Counted from the stretch's first letter, positions 32,677 through 40,340 are shown. The stretch is DNA of 42,944 bases from Planctomycetota bacterium (GCA_019456225.1 VRUI01000044.1:1-42944); one strand, 5' to 3'. Made by a program: numbers and translations. Notes: a model not told the origin generated them from the letters alone.

Positions 32677-32818
32677 AGCATTGCGTTCGGACAAATTTTC
32701 ATGGAAGGTTTTTCACCGTTTTATAAAATGCCGACAATACAGGGTTACCTGCCCTTTGTCAAACTATTATCTTCGGCAGCTTCGAGTAAAAAATCTCAAG
32801 ATGATGCCCGAAAAATTA

Positions 32819-33673
32819 TCAGGAAATACGTTTAAGCCGCCCCTGGCCTTGTTGCTGGATGTCCTCAATAAAGTCGATCCAATCGCCCCACGCCTTACGA
32901 TACTTTTCGCCCGTGAACAAAAAACCATCATTATGCCTGCCGAAAATCTCAACAAACTCTTTCTCCGCGTTAACTGCCTCATAAAGCATCGGCCCAAATT
33001 CATAGGGGATGATCTCGTCGGCTTTGCTGTGTATCACCAACACCGGGCAAGCAACCTGTTTAATGTAGCCGATCGTGTCATACTCAAATGAAGCAAAATT
33101 TTTCACCGGCAGGTACGGATAGCATTTTTTCCCGAGCAAAACGTAGGAGGCAAAAGCGCTTTCAATTACCAACGCAGCCGGCTGAACTTTTCCTGCCAGA
33201 TAAGATGCAATAGCCCCGCCCATCGACCTGCCAAAGATAATTATGTTTTCCGGTTTGACCCCTTTCTTTTCTGTCAGCCAGTCCCACGCCGCTTGCCCGT
33301 CGCAATACGTCCCCTTTTCGGTGGGCATACCCTGGCTGTTGCCATAGCCGCGATAGTCAAACAAAAAGCAGTTCAAACCCATCTCATTAAGCAGGTTTAT
33401 CGTATCAAGCCGATGCGACATATTACCGCCGTTACCATGACAAAACAGCACGGTCTTGCGAGCATTGGCGCACGGAATATACCACGCAGATATCTTAACT
33501 CCATCTTCCGTCTTAAGCGAAACCCTCTCAAAAGTTAAGTCGATGTCGCCGGGATTATAAAGAACCTCACGCACCGGGCGATACATAAATTTGGGCTGGA
33601 GAAAATAAATCGTCCACCCAAGAATTGAATATGTTATAAAAATTATTAAACAGATCGTCCAGATGACGGTCAT
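32819..33673 (-). CDS. membrane-anchored alpha/beta hydrolase (BEM46/ABHD13-like)
   Basis: This 284-residue protein has one N-terminal membrane helix (about 5-27). The alpha/beta hydrolase domain has an oxyanion HGNGG (79-83), nucleophile elbow GRSMGG with Ser150, acid Asp219 (SKADEIIP) and His247 (GRHNDG). The arrangement is typical of the BEM46/ABHD13-type serine hydrolases, usually envelope-associated esterases of unknown substrate. AAAGGGGA lies before the ATG at 33673. It may share a transcript with the WaaP-like gene. Confidence 0.88.
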   Translation of the reverse strand: MTVIWTICLIIFITYSILGWTIYFLQPKFMYRPVREVLYNPGDIDLTFERVSLKTEDGVKISAWYIPCANARKTVLFCHGNGGNMSHRLDTINLLNEMGLNCFLFDYRGYGNSQGMPTEKGTYCDGQAAWDWLTEKKGVKPENIIIFGRSMGGAIASYLAGKVQPAALVIESAFASYVLLGKKCYPYLPVKNFASFEYDTIGYIKQVACPVLVIHSKADEIIPYEFGPMLYEAVNAEKEFVEIFGRHNDGFLFTGEKYRKAWGDWIDFIEDIQQQGQGRLKRIS

Positions 33674-33708
33674 ATTTCCCCTTTCGATAAAATGACTTTA
33701 TACAGGAG

Positions 33709-33728
33709 CCCAAAGCGCCAGCGCCGGG
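33709..33728 (+). repeat. degenerate hairpin-repeat copy
   Basis: CCCAAAGCGCCAGCGCCGGG differs from the consensus post-stop hairpin by four bases and still pairs CCC with GGG. It lies between the divergent hydrolase and ispG genes, so this copy does not follow a stop codon on its own strand. Confidence 0.45.
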
Positions 33729-33920
33729 AAAAAACCAATTAATCAAGATTTCACATCAGCCATAAACAGCCCTGTGCAAACGCTGAATTATGAAATCTAA
33801 CAAAAAAATACGAAACCTCACAAACTCTGTGTTGCATTTTAAGTACAGCCACTGGATAATACAAGGTGAAAATTTGCCAAAAATGCAAGCATTTTGCTAA
33901 AAAGACAAGCGAGGTCTCTA

Positions 33921-34979
33921 ATGATAAAAAGAAGAAGGTCGAAAATCGTAAAAGCGTCCACCGTCAGGTTCGGTGCCCCCCACCCGATAGCCGTCCAGTC
34001 CATGACCAAGGTCCCCACCACCGATGTCGCCAGGTGCCTTCGCCAGATCACAAAGCTCGCAGCCGCCGGATGCCCGATTATCCGCCTTGCCGCCCCAACC
34101 AGCGCAGACACCGCCGCCCTCAAAAAGATCGTCGACAAATCCCCCATCCCCATCATCGCCGACATCCACTTCTCCGCGGCCCGGGCCATCGAAGCCATCG
34201 AAGCAGGCGTTTGCAAGATCAGGCTAAATCCCGGAAATATCAAGGATCGCAAAGACATCCTGAAAATAATCGCCGCCGCAAAGGCACACGGCACCGCCAT
34301 CCGAGCCGGGGTCAACGAAGCAAGCATCCGCGACCTGAAATCCGAAAATGTCCCGGAAAACAAACGAGTCGCCCTCATGCTCAGAGAAATGAAGAAATAC
34401 GTGCGATTTTTCGAAAAGCAAAACTTCACAAATCTCGTCCTGAGCGCAAAGAGCGCAGACACCGTAAGAACTATAGAGATCAACCGCGCCATCGCTGAAA
34501 ACTTTGACTATCCCATCCACATCGGCCTGACCCACGCCGGCCTGCCGCAAGACGCAAAGGTCCCGTCGGCAATAGCCATCGGAACCCTGCTAGCCGAAGG
34601 CATCGGCGACACCATCCGCGTAAGCCTGGCAGCCGACCCGGTAGAAGAGATCCGCTTCGGAAACGAAATCCTGAGATCCCTCGGCCTGATAGAATCCACT
34701 ACCCCCGAGCTAACGGTCTGCCCAACCTGCGGCCGCTGCAAAGTCGACGTTATAAAACTCGCAAAGCAGGTACGCAAAACATTAAAGGGAATCGACAAGC
34801 CCGCAAAGATCGCGGTAATGGGCTGCATAGTAAACGGCCCCGGGGAAGCCCAGGACGCAGACCTCGCCGTATGCGCAGCCCAGGGAAAAGGATACATATA
34901 CAAACACGGGAAAAAACTAAAAGTAACCCAGGAAGCCCAACTGCTAAAAGCCCTGACAGAAGAAATTGAAAAATTGTAA
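33921..34979 (+). CDS. ispG: 4-hydroxy-3-methylbut-2-en-1-yl diphosphate synthase IspG
   Basis: IspG (GcpE) is the sixth enzyme of the MEP isoprenoid pathway. It converts MEcPP to HMBPP using a [4Fe-4S] cluster. Its 352 residues have the N-terminal TIM barrel (VRFGAPHPIAVQSMTKVPTTD near 15-35, IRLNPGNI near 109). The C-terminal cluster domain shows CPTCGRC and MGCIVNGPGE, which supply the three Cys and one Glu ligand. The length fits the bacterial two-domain type. The ATG at 33921 follows GAGG with good spacing; an upstream TTG at 33894 is less likely. A post-stop hairpin copy lies 11 bp after the stop codon. Confidence 0.96.
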   Translation: MIKRRRSKIVKASTVRFGAPHPIAVQSMTKVPTTDVARCLRQITKLAAAGCPIIRLAAPTSADTAALKKIVDKSPIPIIADIHFSAARAIEAIEAGVCKIRLNPGNIKDRKDILKIIAAAKAHGTAIRAGVNEASIRDLKSENVPENKRVALMLREMKKYVRFFEKQNFTNLVLSAKSADTVRTIEINRAIAENFDYPIHIGLTHAGLPQDAKVPSAIAIGTLLAEGIGDTIRVSLAADPVEEIRFGNEILRSLGLIESTTPELTVCPTCGRCKVDVIKLAKQVRKTLKGIDKPAKIAVMGCIVNGPGEAQDADLAVCAAQGKGYIYKHGKKLKVTQEAQLLKALTEEIEKL

Positions 34980-34989
34980 CCAACAAAAG

Positions 34990-35009
34990 CCCGAAGCGCA
35001 AGGGCAGGG
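34990..35009 (+). repeat. post-stop hairpin copy after ispG
   Basis: CCCGAAGCGCAAGGGCAGGG has one base changed from the consensus (GC to GG in the inner stem) and lies 11 bp after the ispG stop codon in the sense orientation. Confidence 0.6.
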
Positions 35010-35080
35010 ATAAAAACACAGCAGCATTTAACATAAGTTGCAAGCAAAACCCAACAAAACAAACGCCACTGTTTTTTTAC

Positions 35081-35122
35081 TTGGTTATTGGTTATTCCGT
35101 GTTCGCTATTGGATATTCGCTT
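35081..35122. repeat. 7-bp-period tract (unit TTGGTTA), six units
   Basis: TTGGTTA twice, TTCCGTG, TTCGCTA, TTGGATA and TTCGCTT run in unbroken 7-bp phase, just downstream of the DUF296 stop codon on the opposite strand. It shares units with the tracts at 1467 and 4454. Confidence 0.7.
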
Positions 35123-35130
35123 TTTTCACC

Positions 35131-35565
35131 TCAAACCTTAAGCAGCTTAACCCCGCAACCCTCATCAAGTTCGCGTCTTGCTGTCGTGCCGACGATCTCG
35201 ATGATCGTGACCTCCAGCACCAGGAATACATTCGCCCCGCCTCGCGGACATCCGACCATAGTATTATCCCCTTTGCCCATAGCCGCATGAATATGCATCT
35301 TCGGCCCTTCTTCATCGCTGTAGATCGTCCCGACGCCAAGCACCTCACCGGGCCCGACAAATTTGCGAAAGTCGCCAACGATCTCCGGCACCTCCTGCTT
35401 AGGCCCGACAACAACATCGGCCTTGCGAATCCCGCCGGTAACAAACACAGCCGCAGAAGCGATCGACTCTTTTACGGCAACACCCTCAATACACTCATAA
35501 AGCTCGTCGCCTTCAGACAAACGAACAACAACAACCCGCCCAACACTACCAACACTATATTCCAT
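35131..35565 (-). CDS. PPC/DUF296 domain protein
   Basis: This 144-residue protein is a single plants-and-prokaryotes-conserved (PPC, DUF296) domain. It shows RLSEGDELYECIE (about 15-27), the metal-binding His pair in KMHIHAAMGKGDNTMVG (about 89-105) and the terminal strand EVTIIEIVG. Bacterial members form trimers and are often annotated as DNA-binding, although there is no AT-hook here and the function is uncertain. The start at 35565 sits about 160 bp after the BlaR1-type stop codon on the same strand. Confidence 0.88.
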   Translation of the reverse strand: MEYSVGSVGRVVVVRLSEGDELYECIEGVAVKESIASAAVFVTGGIRKADVVVGPKQEVPEIVGDFRKFVGPGEVLGVGTIYSDEEGPKMHIHAAMGKGDNTMVGCPRGGANVFLVLEVTIIEIVGTTARRELDEGCGVKLLKV

Positions 35566-35649
35566 AACAAACTCCCTGAATAATTATCTGTTTCAGGAAT
35601 TATAACACGCCACAAAAAACAAGCAAGAAACAAAAACATCAAACAAAAG

Positions 35650-35669
35650 CGTGGAGCGCAAGCGACACG
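35650..35669 (+). repeat. hairpin-repeat variant with compensatory changes
   Basis: CGTGGAGCGCAAGCGACACG keeps the inner GC-GCAA-GC tetraloop stem of the consensus. Its outer stem CGTG/CACG replaces CCC/GGG, and the internal loop is GA/GA. Paired changes on both sides suggest the structure rather than the sequence is retained. Confidence 0.5.
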
Positions 35670-35725
35670 ATAACTCAACAAACTAATATAACCTTCCAAC
35701 CCTTTAACACCTTTTCTTTTTAAAG

Positions 35726-38700
35726 TCACTTCACCGTCGGCGTTACAAGTATAATCATATTGTTTTTAACAGGCTTCTTTTTAATCCCAAGCCACCTGCG
35801 ATGCACCCTTGGATCCTTTATATCTTTGAAGGATATTTTAGTTCCCCCGTGGTCGTAGTCATTGTTAGTATTACCATCCTTATCGAGCAACTTCACACCT
35901 GCAATTATCAATGTTTTACCTCGTGGAATCTCAAACCGCCCCCTCAGTTGTGTCTTTAGCAATTCAGGAACATTATATGTCTTGCCGGATTTATGCTTAC
36001 GCTCCTGTATCGATACATCATCTATCATTAAGCTGTAAAAAGTAATATCAACATTACCGCTGTCTTTCAACACCTTAGGCAACAGGTCAAGTTTAATCCC
36101 TGTCTCAAGTGTTTTTGTAACGGCCTCAAATGTCTTACCTTTATTGCCTTCAACTTGCTTGTACCCGGACACATACTTGTTTTCTTTGACAATAGAAATA
36201 TGCCCCGGCTCACCATCGACAACACTTATCTTCGGAGCGGTCAGTATATGGAATTCACTACTAGTACTCGATGCTCGTCTAAGAAACTCAAGTATTAGAT
36301 CGCCATCGTCAACGTACTTAAATACAATATCATCCGAATCGTCGACGCCCATATGCCGAAGTATTTCAGCTGCTTTTTCATCCTCCATCGGTTTACTGCC
36401 TTCAAAGAATTCGTATGAAACCTCCGGCCAGAAATATGGTTTTTCCATCTTTTTGACAGCTATATTAATAGCATTTAATCCGATATCCTCTGTAAAATTT
36501 TCATTTGCAATAATAAATCGAGTTTCAATAGAAACCTGTTGATCACCTGGCTTAACGGGCAAACCTTTTAAAACCTTATGTGGATCACCCTTAAACGGAC
36601 CATAATAATAAGCTGAACCTGAACCGAACAGGCCGCGTTGAAGAACATAAAACACATTCTTCTTCGGCAAGTAATATACTGCCCCATCATCGGCGATGTA
36701 AATTTCCTCTACCTTATCACGAATATAATATTTCTGATAACCGGCTTCCTGCGGCTCAAAAAAATCGGTAATCTCATAAGGCTTGTAAGTTACAGCAGCC
36801 TTAGAAAGATCAAGCCCGTAAAACATAAGCGATTTCCCGCTGGCCTTTACCTTACTTTTTTCAAGTTTAATGACTTTATCGTTTTCATCAAAAAATATAT
36901 TGTAAAAATGCGGATCATCCCTTTGGGCATGAAATTCCCATTTTTTCCCTCCATCCATTTCCTTTTGATTGTGCCCAAGCCTGCCATTAACTTGCTTTTT
37001 TGTCATGCCGATCCGTATGAATGTCCAGTTCCTGTCATAACTACTCAAAAACTTCATCCAGGGACCATCCACATGAAACACTTTGCCGTCATCATCAAAA
37101 TAAAAGTCAAACACATAACTTGGAGCAGGGCTATAAGCTATATGATCGTCGCCGCCTATATCTGGATACATAGGTCTCCCCAAAATACCTATTACCTGTT
37201 TCTTTGAAAGCCTGCGCTTAAGGCAAATTTTCGCTGCAGCCTCGACGTTCTTAGGGTCTCTCCATGTATGCAGAATTTTTTCTTCTTCTGTCCAGTCAGC
37301 GGTTTCACCCTTAGCTTTTAACTCTTTCTCCATTTTTTCCAGATACGCCTCAACCTTCTCATGAACAGATGGAGCATGATGGACCATAACTATACTTGTT
37401 CCAAATCTCCTAACCGTGGCTTTAAACTCGTCATCTATCTTTACTGTTGGGAAAATATTATTTTTTATATGAGTAACTATTTCCTTCGTAAGTACCACTG
37501 CCGCTTCCACATCAGCATTTGAGATTTTATCATCCCTGAGAAATTGAATGTTCGCCAATCTCAATAATTCTCTAATATCATAACTCCTGAACTCCGCCTT
37601 AGTTTTAGCAAACTTAATTACCTTGTCGTTTTCATCGAAGTATATGTTATAGTAATGCGGATCATCTCTTTGAGCGTGGAATTGCCATTTTTTCCCACCG
37701 TCCATTTCTTTTTGATTATGCCCAAGCCTAGTATTGACTTGCTTCTTTGTCATGCCAACCTTTATAAACGCCCAGTTCCTATCATAACTACTCAAAAACT
37801 TTATTCCAGGGCCATCTATAAGAATAACTTTGCCTTTATCGTCGTAGTAGATATGTATAACTTGAGAATAAAAAACCGTATAAGCTGACACATTAGGGGA
37901 TGAATGCTTCGAGTCAGGCTCCCCAAGAAGCGCTTCAATTTCTGTTTTTAACATTCCTGCTTTTAGATATGGCATTAGGATCTCTGCTGCTTTATATCGA
38001 AAACCCATTCGGCCTTTTTCAGATTGGAAATCTTTTATAGCCGCTTCAACTTCTGAACTGAATTTAGATTCCTTCTTCACCTCAGTTTTGTCATTGTCAA
38101 TAACACTATCATTCTCATTATTATCGCGTGCTGTCAACACACACCCAACCGGCAGCGCAAACATGGCAAGCAATATAATCGTAATAAGCGCAAACACCCC
38201 GCACCTCGCATAAAACTTCTTCCCAGGCCGCATAATAGTTTTCAGCCTGTCCTCAATATTTTTTGCAGGCCCGGCGACGGCAAGCGAAGGAACCGGTATG
38301 TTAGATTCATACTCGCGTGTCAAAGTATCTATAATAGCATTGCCATAGTCACGCGGCACACTTTTCAACTTCGCAATAGCCGCCTCATCGCAGCACTTCT
38401 CCCGCTCGCGCCGAACCATAGTATTAGCGATCCAGACAAGCGGATGAAACCAAAACAACCCCTGGGCGACGATCTGCAAAACATTAACCCCGGCGTCGAA
38501 CCTGCGAACATGCGCAAACTCATGCATAAGTATCCCACGCTGATCCCCAACACTTCCGCACTCGCCAAAATTACCCGGCACATAAACGCTCCCCCGCAAA
38601 ATCCCCCAGACAAAAGGCTGACCGATCCCATCGATCTGCCAGACATTAATTCCATCATCGCCGGCAACACAAATATCAAGCTCCGCGACCCGCCGCAAAG

Positions 38701-39154
38701 AACGCAACCGCCGGTTAAGCCGCCACGCCCGAAAACAAACACCCACCAAAAACAATACCGATCCAAAAGCCCAAACAATGCCCACCCACTCAATAGTTTC
38801 GATCTCAGCAAGGCGATCCATAAAAGAAGGTTCATAAGGTATCGCAGCAACAGGCTCAAAATCAGTAAGGTCGGCATGAAGACTAACACCGGTACTTACT
38901 GCATAAGGCTCAGCAACAAATTCCGGCTGTGCGGCAGCAATTACAATTTCCTTCTCAGGCAAAACCGCAAGCGAAACTTTCATGACAGAGGGAAAAATAC
39001 ACTTGGCAATAACCAGCCCCCAAAGCAAATACCGAACATGCGAACTGGCCCGCCGAAGCAAAAAACACAATAACCCGACCACGCCAAACAAAACCGCAAT
39101 CTGCAAACTCTGATCAATCAAATAATCCGCAACAGCTCCAAACATAATATCCAT
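35726..39154 (-). CDS. BlaR1-type M56 peptidase fused to BamE-like repeats and a secretin-like domain
   Basis: This 1142-residue protein has an N-terminal M56/BlaR1 membrane peptidase (about 1-340). It has helices near 15-35, 45-62 and 122-142, the zinc motif HEFAH (211-215), downstream EREKCCDEAA, and a last membrane helix at about 319-341. The remaining ~800 residues should be periplasmic. They contain BamE/SmpA-like units (GMxKxx-x-LG motifs near 400, 467, 650 and 716) with a nearly duplicated 63-residue block. A C-terminal secretin-type domain (about 874-1142) follows. Its cues are VSIETRFIIANENFTEDIG, LTAPKISVVDGEPG, GIKLDLLPKV, IPRGKTLIIAGV and NMIILVTPTV. BlaI lies 63 bp upstream, so it is probably the sensor-protease of that repressor. 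There is no penicillin-binding sensor domain. Confidence 0.85.
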   Translation of the reverse strand: MDIMFGAVADYLIDQSLQIAVLFGVVGLLCFLLRRASSHVRYLLWGLVIAKCIFPSVMKVSLAVLPEKEIVIAAAQPEFVAEPYAVSTGVSLHADLTDFEPVAAIPYEPSFMDRLAEIETIEWVGIVWAFGSVLFLVGVCFRAWRLNRRLRSLRRVAELDICVAGDDGINVWQIDGIGQPFVWGILRGSVYVPGNFGECGSVGDQRGILMHEFAHVRRFDAGVNVLQIVAQGLFWFHPLVWIANTMVRREREKCCDEAAIAKLKSVPRDYGNAIIDTLTREYESNIPVPSLAVAGPAKNIEDRLKTIMRPGKKFYARCGVFALITIILLAMFALPVGCVLTARDNNENDSVIDNDKTEVKKESKFSSEVEAAIKDFQSEKGRMGFRYKAAEILMPYLKAGMLKTEIEALLGEPDSKHSSPNVSAYTVFYSQVIHIYYDDKGKVILIDGPGIKFLSSYDRNWAFIKVGMTKKQVNTRLGHNQKEMDGGKKWQFHAQRDDPHYYNIYFDENDKVIKFAKTKAEFRSYDIRELLRLANIQFLRDDKISNADVEAAVVLTKEIVTHIKNNIFPTVKIDDEFKATVRRFGTSIVMVHHAPSVHEKVEAYLEKMEKELKAKGETADWTEEEKILHTWRDPKNVEAAAKICLKRRLSKKQVIGILGRPMYPDIGGDDHIAYSPAPSYVFDFYFDDDGKVFHVDGPWMKFLSSYDRNWTFIRIGMTKKQVNGRLGHNQKEMDGGKKWEFHAQRDDPHFYNIFFDENDKVIKLEKSKVKASGKSLMFYGLDLSKAAVTYKPYEITDFFEPQEAGYQKYYIRDKVEEIYIADDGAVYYLPKKNVFYVLQRGLFGSGSAYYYGPFKGDPHKVLKGLPVKPGDQQVSIETRFIIANENFTEDIGLNAINIAVKKMEKPYFWPEVSYEFFEGSKPMEDEKAAEILRHMGVDDSDDIVFKYVDDGDLILEFLRRASSTSSEFHILTAPKISVVDGEPGHISIVKENKYVSGYKQVEGNKGKTFEAVTKTLETGIKLDLLPKVLKDSGNVDITFYSLMIDDVSIQERKHKSGKTYNVPELLKTQLRGRFEIPRGKTLIIAGVKLLDKDGNTNNDYDHGGTKISFKDIKDPRVHRRWLGIKKKPVKNNMIILVTPTVK
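36866..37054 (-). repeat. internal coding duplication, copy 2 (residues 701-763)
   Basis: This encodes a 63-residue block identical to the first copy at 56 of 63 residues, including GMTKKQVN and RLGHNQKEMDGGKKW. It is part of the BamE-like region. Confidence 0.8.
37613..37801 (-). repeat. internal coding duplication, copy 1 (residues 452-514)
   Basis: This is the first copy of the 63-residue block. Seven substitutions separate it from copy 2, mostly conservative (A/T, K/R, V/I, Y/F), which points to a recent or gene-converted duplication. Confidence 0.8.
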
Positions 39155-39178
39155 TACAAATACTCCTATATATTTTTA

Positions 39179-39208
39179 ATCCGTGTGAATCCGTGAAATT
39201 CGTGGTTT
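39179..39208. repeat. 10-bp-period tract (unit ATCCGTGTGA)
   Basis: ATCCGTGTGA, ATCCGTGAAA and TTCGTGGTTT run in 10-bp phase between blaI and the M56 gene. It is the reverse-complement relative of 18449-18478. Confidence 0.6.
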
Positions 39209-39217
39209 ACCTTTTAA

Positions 39218-39589
39218 TCATTTCCCGGTAATATCCCGAAGCTTATCAATATCATCAGCATCGATCTTGCCATGCTCGGCAAGATACTGGGCCAATCCGG
39301 CGCAGCTGCCATCAAACAGTTTATCAACAAAGACCCCCAAAGCCGACCCGACAACCTCGTCCCGCTCGGCAACGGGGTAAAACACATGCGCCTTACCCAC
39401 TACATCGTGGCCGATATACCCCTTCTTCTCAAGCCGCCTAAGCAAAGTCTGCACGGTAGCATAAGCGATCGACCGCCCTTCCGGAAGCCTGCCGCAAACA
39501 TCCTGAACGCTCCCCCGCTCAAGCTCCCATAATATCACCATAATTTCTGTTTCAGCCCCGCTCAATGCCCGAAGATCACATTTATTCAC
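39218..39589 (-). CDS. BlaI/MecI/CopY-family repressor
   Basis: This 123-residue winged-helix repressor shows the family layout. The recognition region runs from LSGAETEIMVILWEL (about 9-23) through ATVQTLLRRLEKKGYI (about 44-59). A C-terminal dimerisation helix set follows, which BlaR1-type proteases cleave. The start is GTG at 39589, six bases after GGGAG; an overlapping ATG is out of frame. It is the first gene of an operon with the M56-secretin protein. Two TACANNTGTA operators overlap its promoter, indicating autoregulation. Confidence 0.93.
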   Translation of the reverse strand: MNKCDLRALSGAETEIMVILWELERGSVQDVCGRLPEGRSIAYATVQTLLRRLEKKGYIGHDVVGKAHVFYPVAERDEVVGSALGVFVDKLFDGSCAGLAQYLAEHGKIDADDIDKLRDITGK

Positions 39590-39628
39590 ATTAAACTCCC
39601 ATTTTTAACACAATAATTCAATTCCTTG

Positions 39629-39662
39629 TACAACTGTACAACAAGTATATCGTACATTTGTA
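39629..39662. promoter_or_regulatory. paired BlaI operators TACANNTGTA
   Basis: TACAACTGTA (39629-39638) and TACATTTGTA (39653-39662) are 24 bp apart centre to centre and match the BlaI/MecI consensus. On the minus strand a TATACT -10 box (39644-39649) lies between them, with a weak TGGCAA -35 box at 39667-39672. Bound repressor would cover the spacer and the start site. Confidence 0.8.
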
Positions 39663-39764
39663 CAAGTTGCCATTAAAAAAAAATAATTTCCCAAAAAAAT
39701 TGCCCACCCACAACACAACTAGCAATAAGTCTTTACTATAACTAAACTTAGCAACAGCAACCCC

Positions 39765-39799
39765 GCTAATTGCTAATTACTAATCGCTAATTGCTAATA
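39765..39799. repeat. 7-bp-period tract (unit GCTAATT)
   Basis: GCTAATT twice, ACTAATC, GCTAATT and GCTAATA: five units in strict phase. Confidence 0.7.
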
Positions 39800-39819
39800 A
39801 TATTTTTTTCCCATTAAAC

Positions 39820-39983
39820 GAACCGCATACCTCTAAAGTCGTAGGAATCGGGAAGGATAAGCAAAGAGGTTTAAAAAGTTTATACTTTCGAGGACTAGAA
39901 TTCTCCTCCTCCTAAAGACGCTGGGTTATCCAACCCATGCGAGGAAGCAGTGCTGCCCTCCTCGGCACTGCTTCTTTTTTTTT
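39820..39983 (+). ncRNA. candidate small RNA with five GGA motifs and strong terminator
   Basis: This ORF-free stretch ends in a 10-bp perfect stem GAAGCAGTGC/GCACTGCTTC (39944-39974) followed by nine T. Upstream hairpins are ACCTCT/AGAGGT (39829-39870), GAGGA/TCCTC (39890-39908) and TGGGTT/AACCCA with an ATCC loop (39922-39937). GGA trinucleotides occur at 39844, 39851, 39855, 39892 and 39943, and a CTCCTCCTCCT stretch lies at 39903-39913. No gene lies upstream on this strand within 600 bp, so the terminator must end its own transcript. The 5' end is not defined; a promoter is not obvious. Confidence 0.55.
39944..39983 (+). terminator. strong intrinsic terminator
   Basis: A perfect 10-bp stem with an 11-base loop is followed by nine consecutive T. 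Part of the left arm can also pair differently (CGAGGA with TCCTCG), which would disrupt the terminator stem. Confidence 0.88.
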
Positions 39984-40291
39984 GCGCAGAAAAAATGGGC
40001 ACTGCTATCGCTTAACCAAAGGCAGGTAGATTACCGAAAAATCCTGAACTGCCCCGAGACTCGGATAAACACTGCGCAAACGTGGAACTATTATAAACAA
40101 ACTTACAGCCGCCAGATATTGTGGAAAAAGCGACAATAATTTTGCGAAACCATGATATATTTTAAAAATAGAGCGTGTTTCTGCGTCTATATTCTGGTAT
40201 TCTGAAGATAATATGCAGGCCATCCTAAGTCGGATATAGTGATGTTGAATTTAACCGTTTAATATCATTGACGGAGCAAAAGGATTTTATT

Positions 40292-40315
40292 AACTGGAGT
40301 TATTAACTTCCAGTT
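40292..40315 (+). other. leader hairpin before the AI-2E-family gene
   Basis: AACTGGA pairs with TCCAGTT, and the stem extends inward through GTT/AAC with one bulged T. It ends 25 bp before the ATG at 40341 and might affect translation or bind a regulator. Confidence 0.4.
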
Positions 40316-40340
40316 TAACAATAAGTTTAGGATAACTCTT

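Larger units (their letters stand above)
39590..40340. other. 751-bp region: blaI control, repeat tract, candidate sRNA, AI-2E leader
   Basis: From left to right it holds the blaI ribosome binding site, the two BlaI operators and promoter (39629-39672), and a low-complexity stretch. Then come the 7-bp-period tract (39765-39799), the candidate small RNA with terminator (39820-39983), and a leader hairpin (40292-40315). A 72-codon minus-strand frame (40005-40223) is unsupported. Confidence 0.6.

Noticed and set aside
33839-34492. 217-codon minus-strand frame opposite ispG
   Set aside because: It is the mirror of a strongly supported housekeeping gene; the apparent membrane-like composition is a codon shadow.
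35472-35729. 85-codon hydrophobic frame between the DUF296 and M56 genes
   Set aside because: It overlaps the DUF296 start and includes a hairpin repeat. The start lies next to the M56 stop codon without a ribosome binding site. It is possible but unsupported.
40005-40223. 72-codon minus-strand frame downstream of the candidate small RNA
   Set aside because: There is no ribosome binding site or domain, and it lies in a region otherwise made of control sequences.
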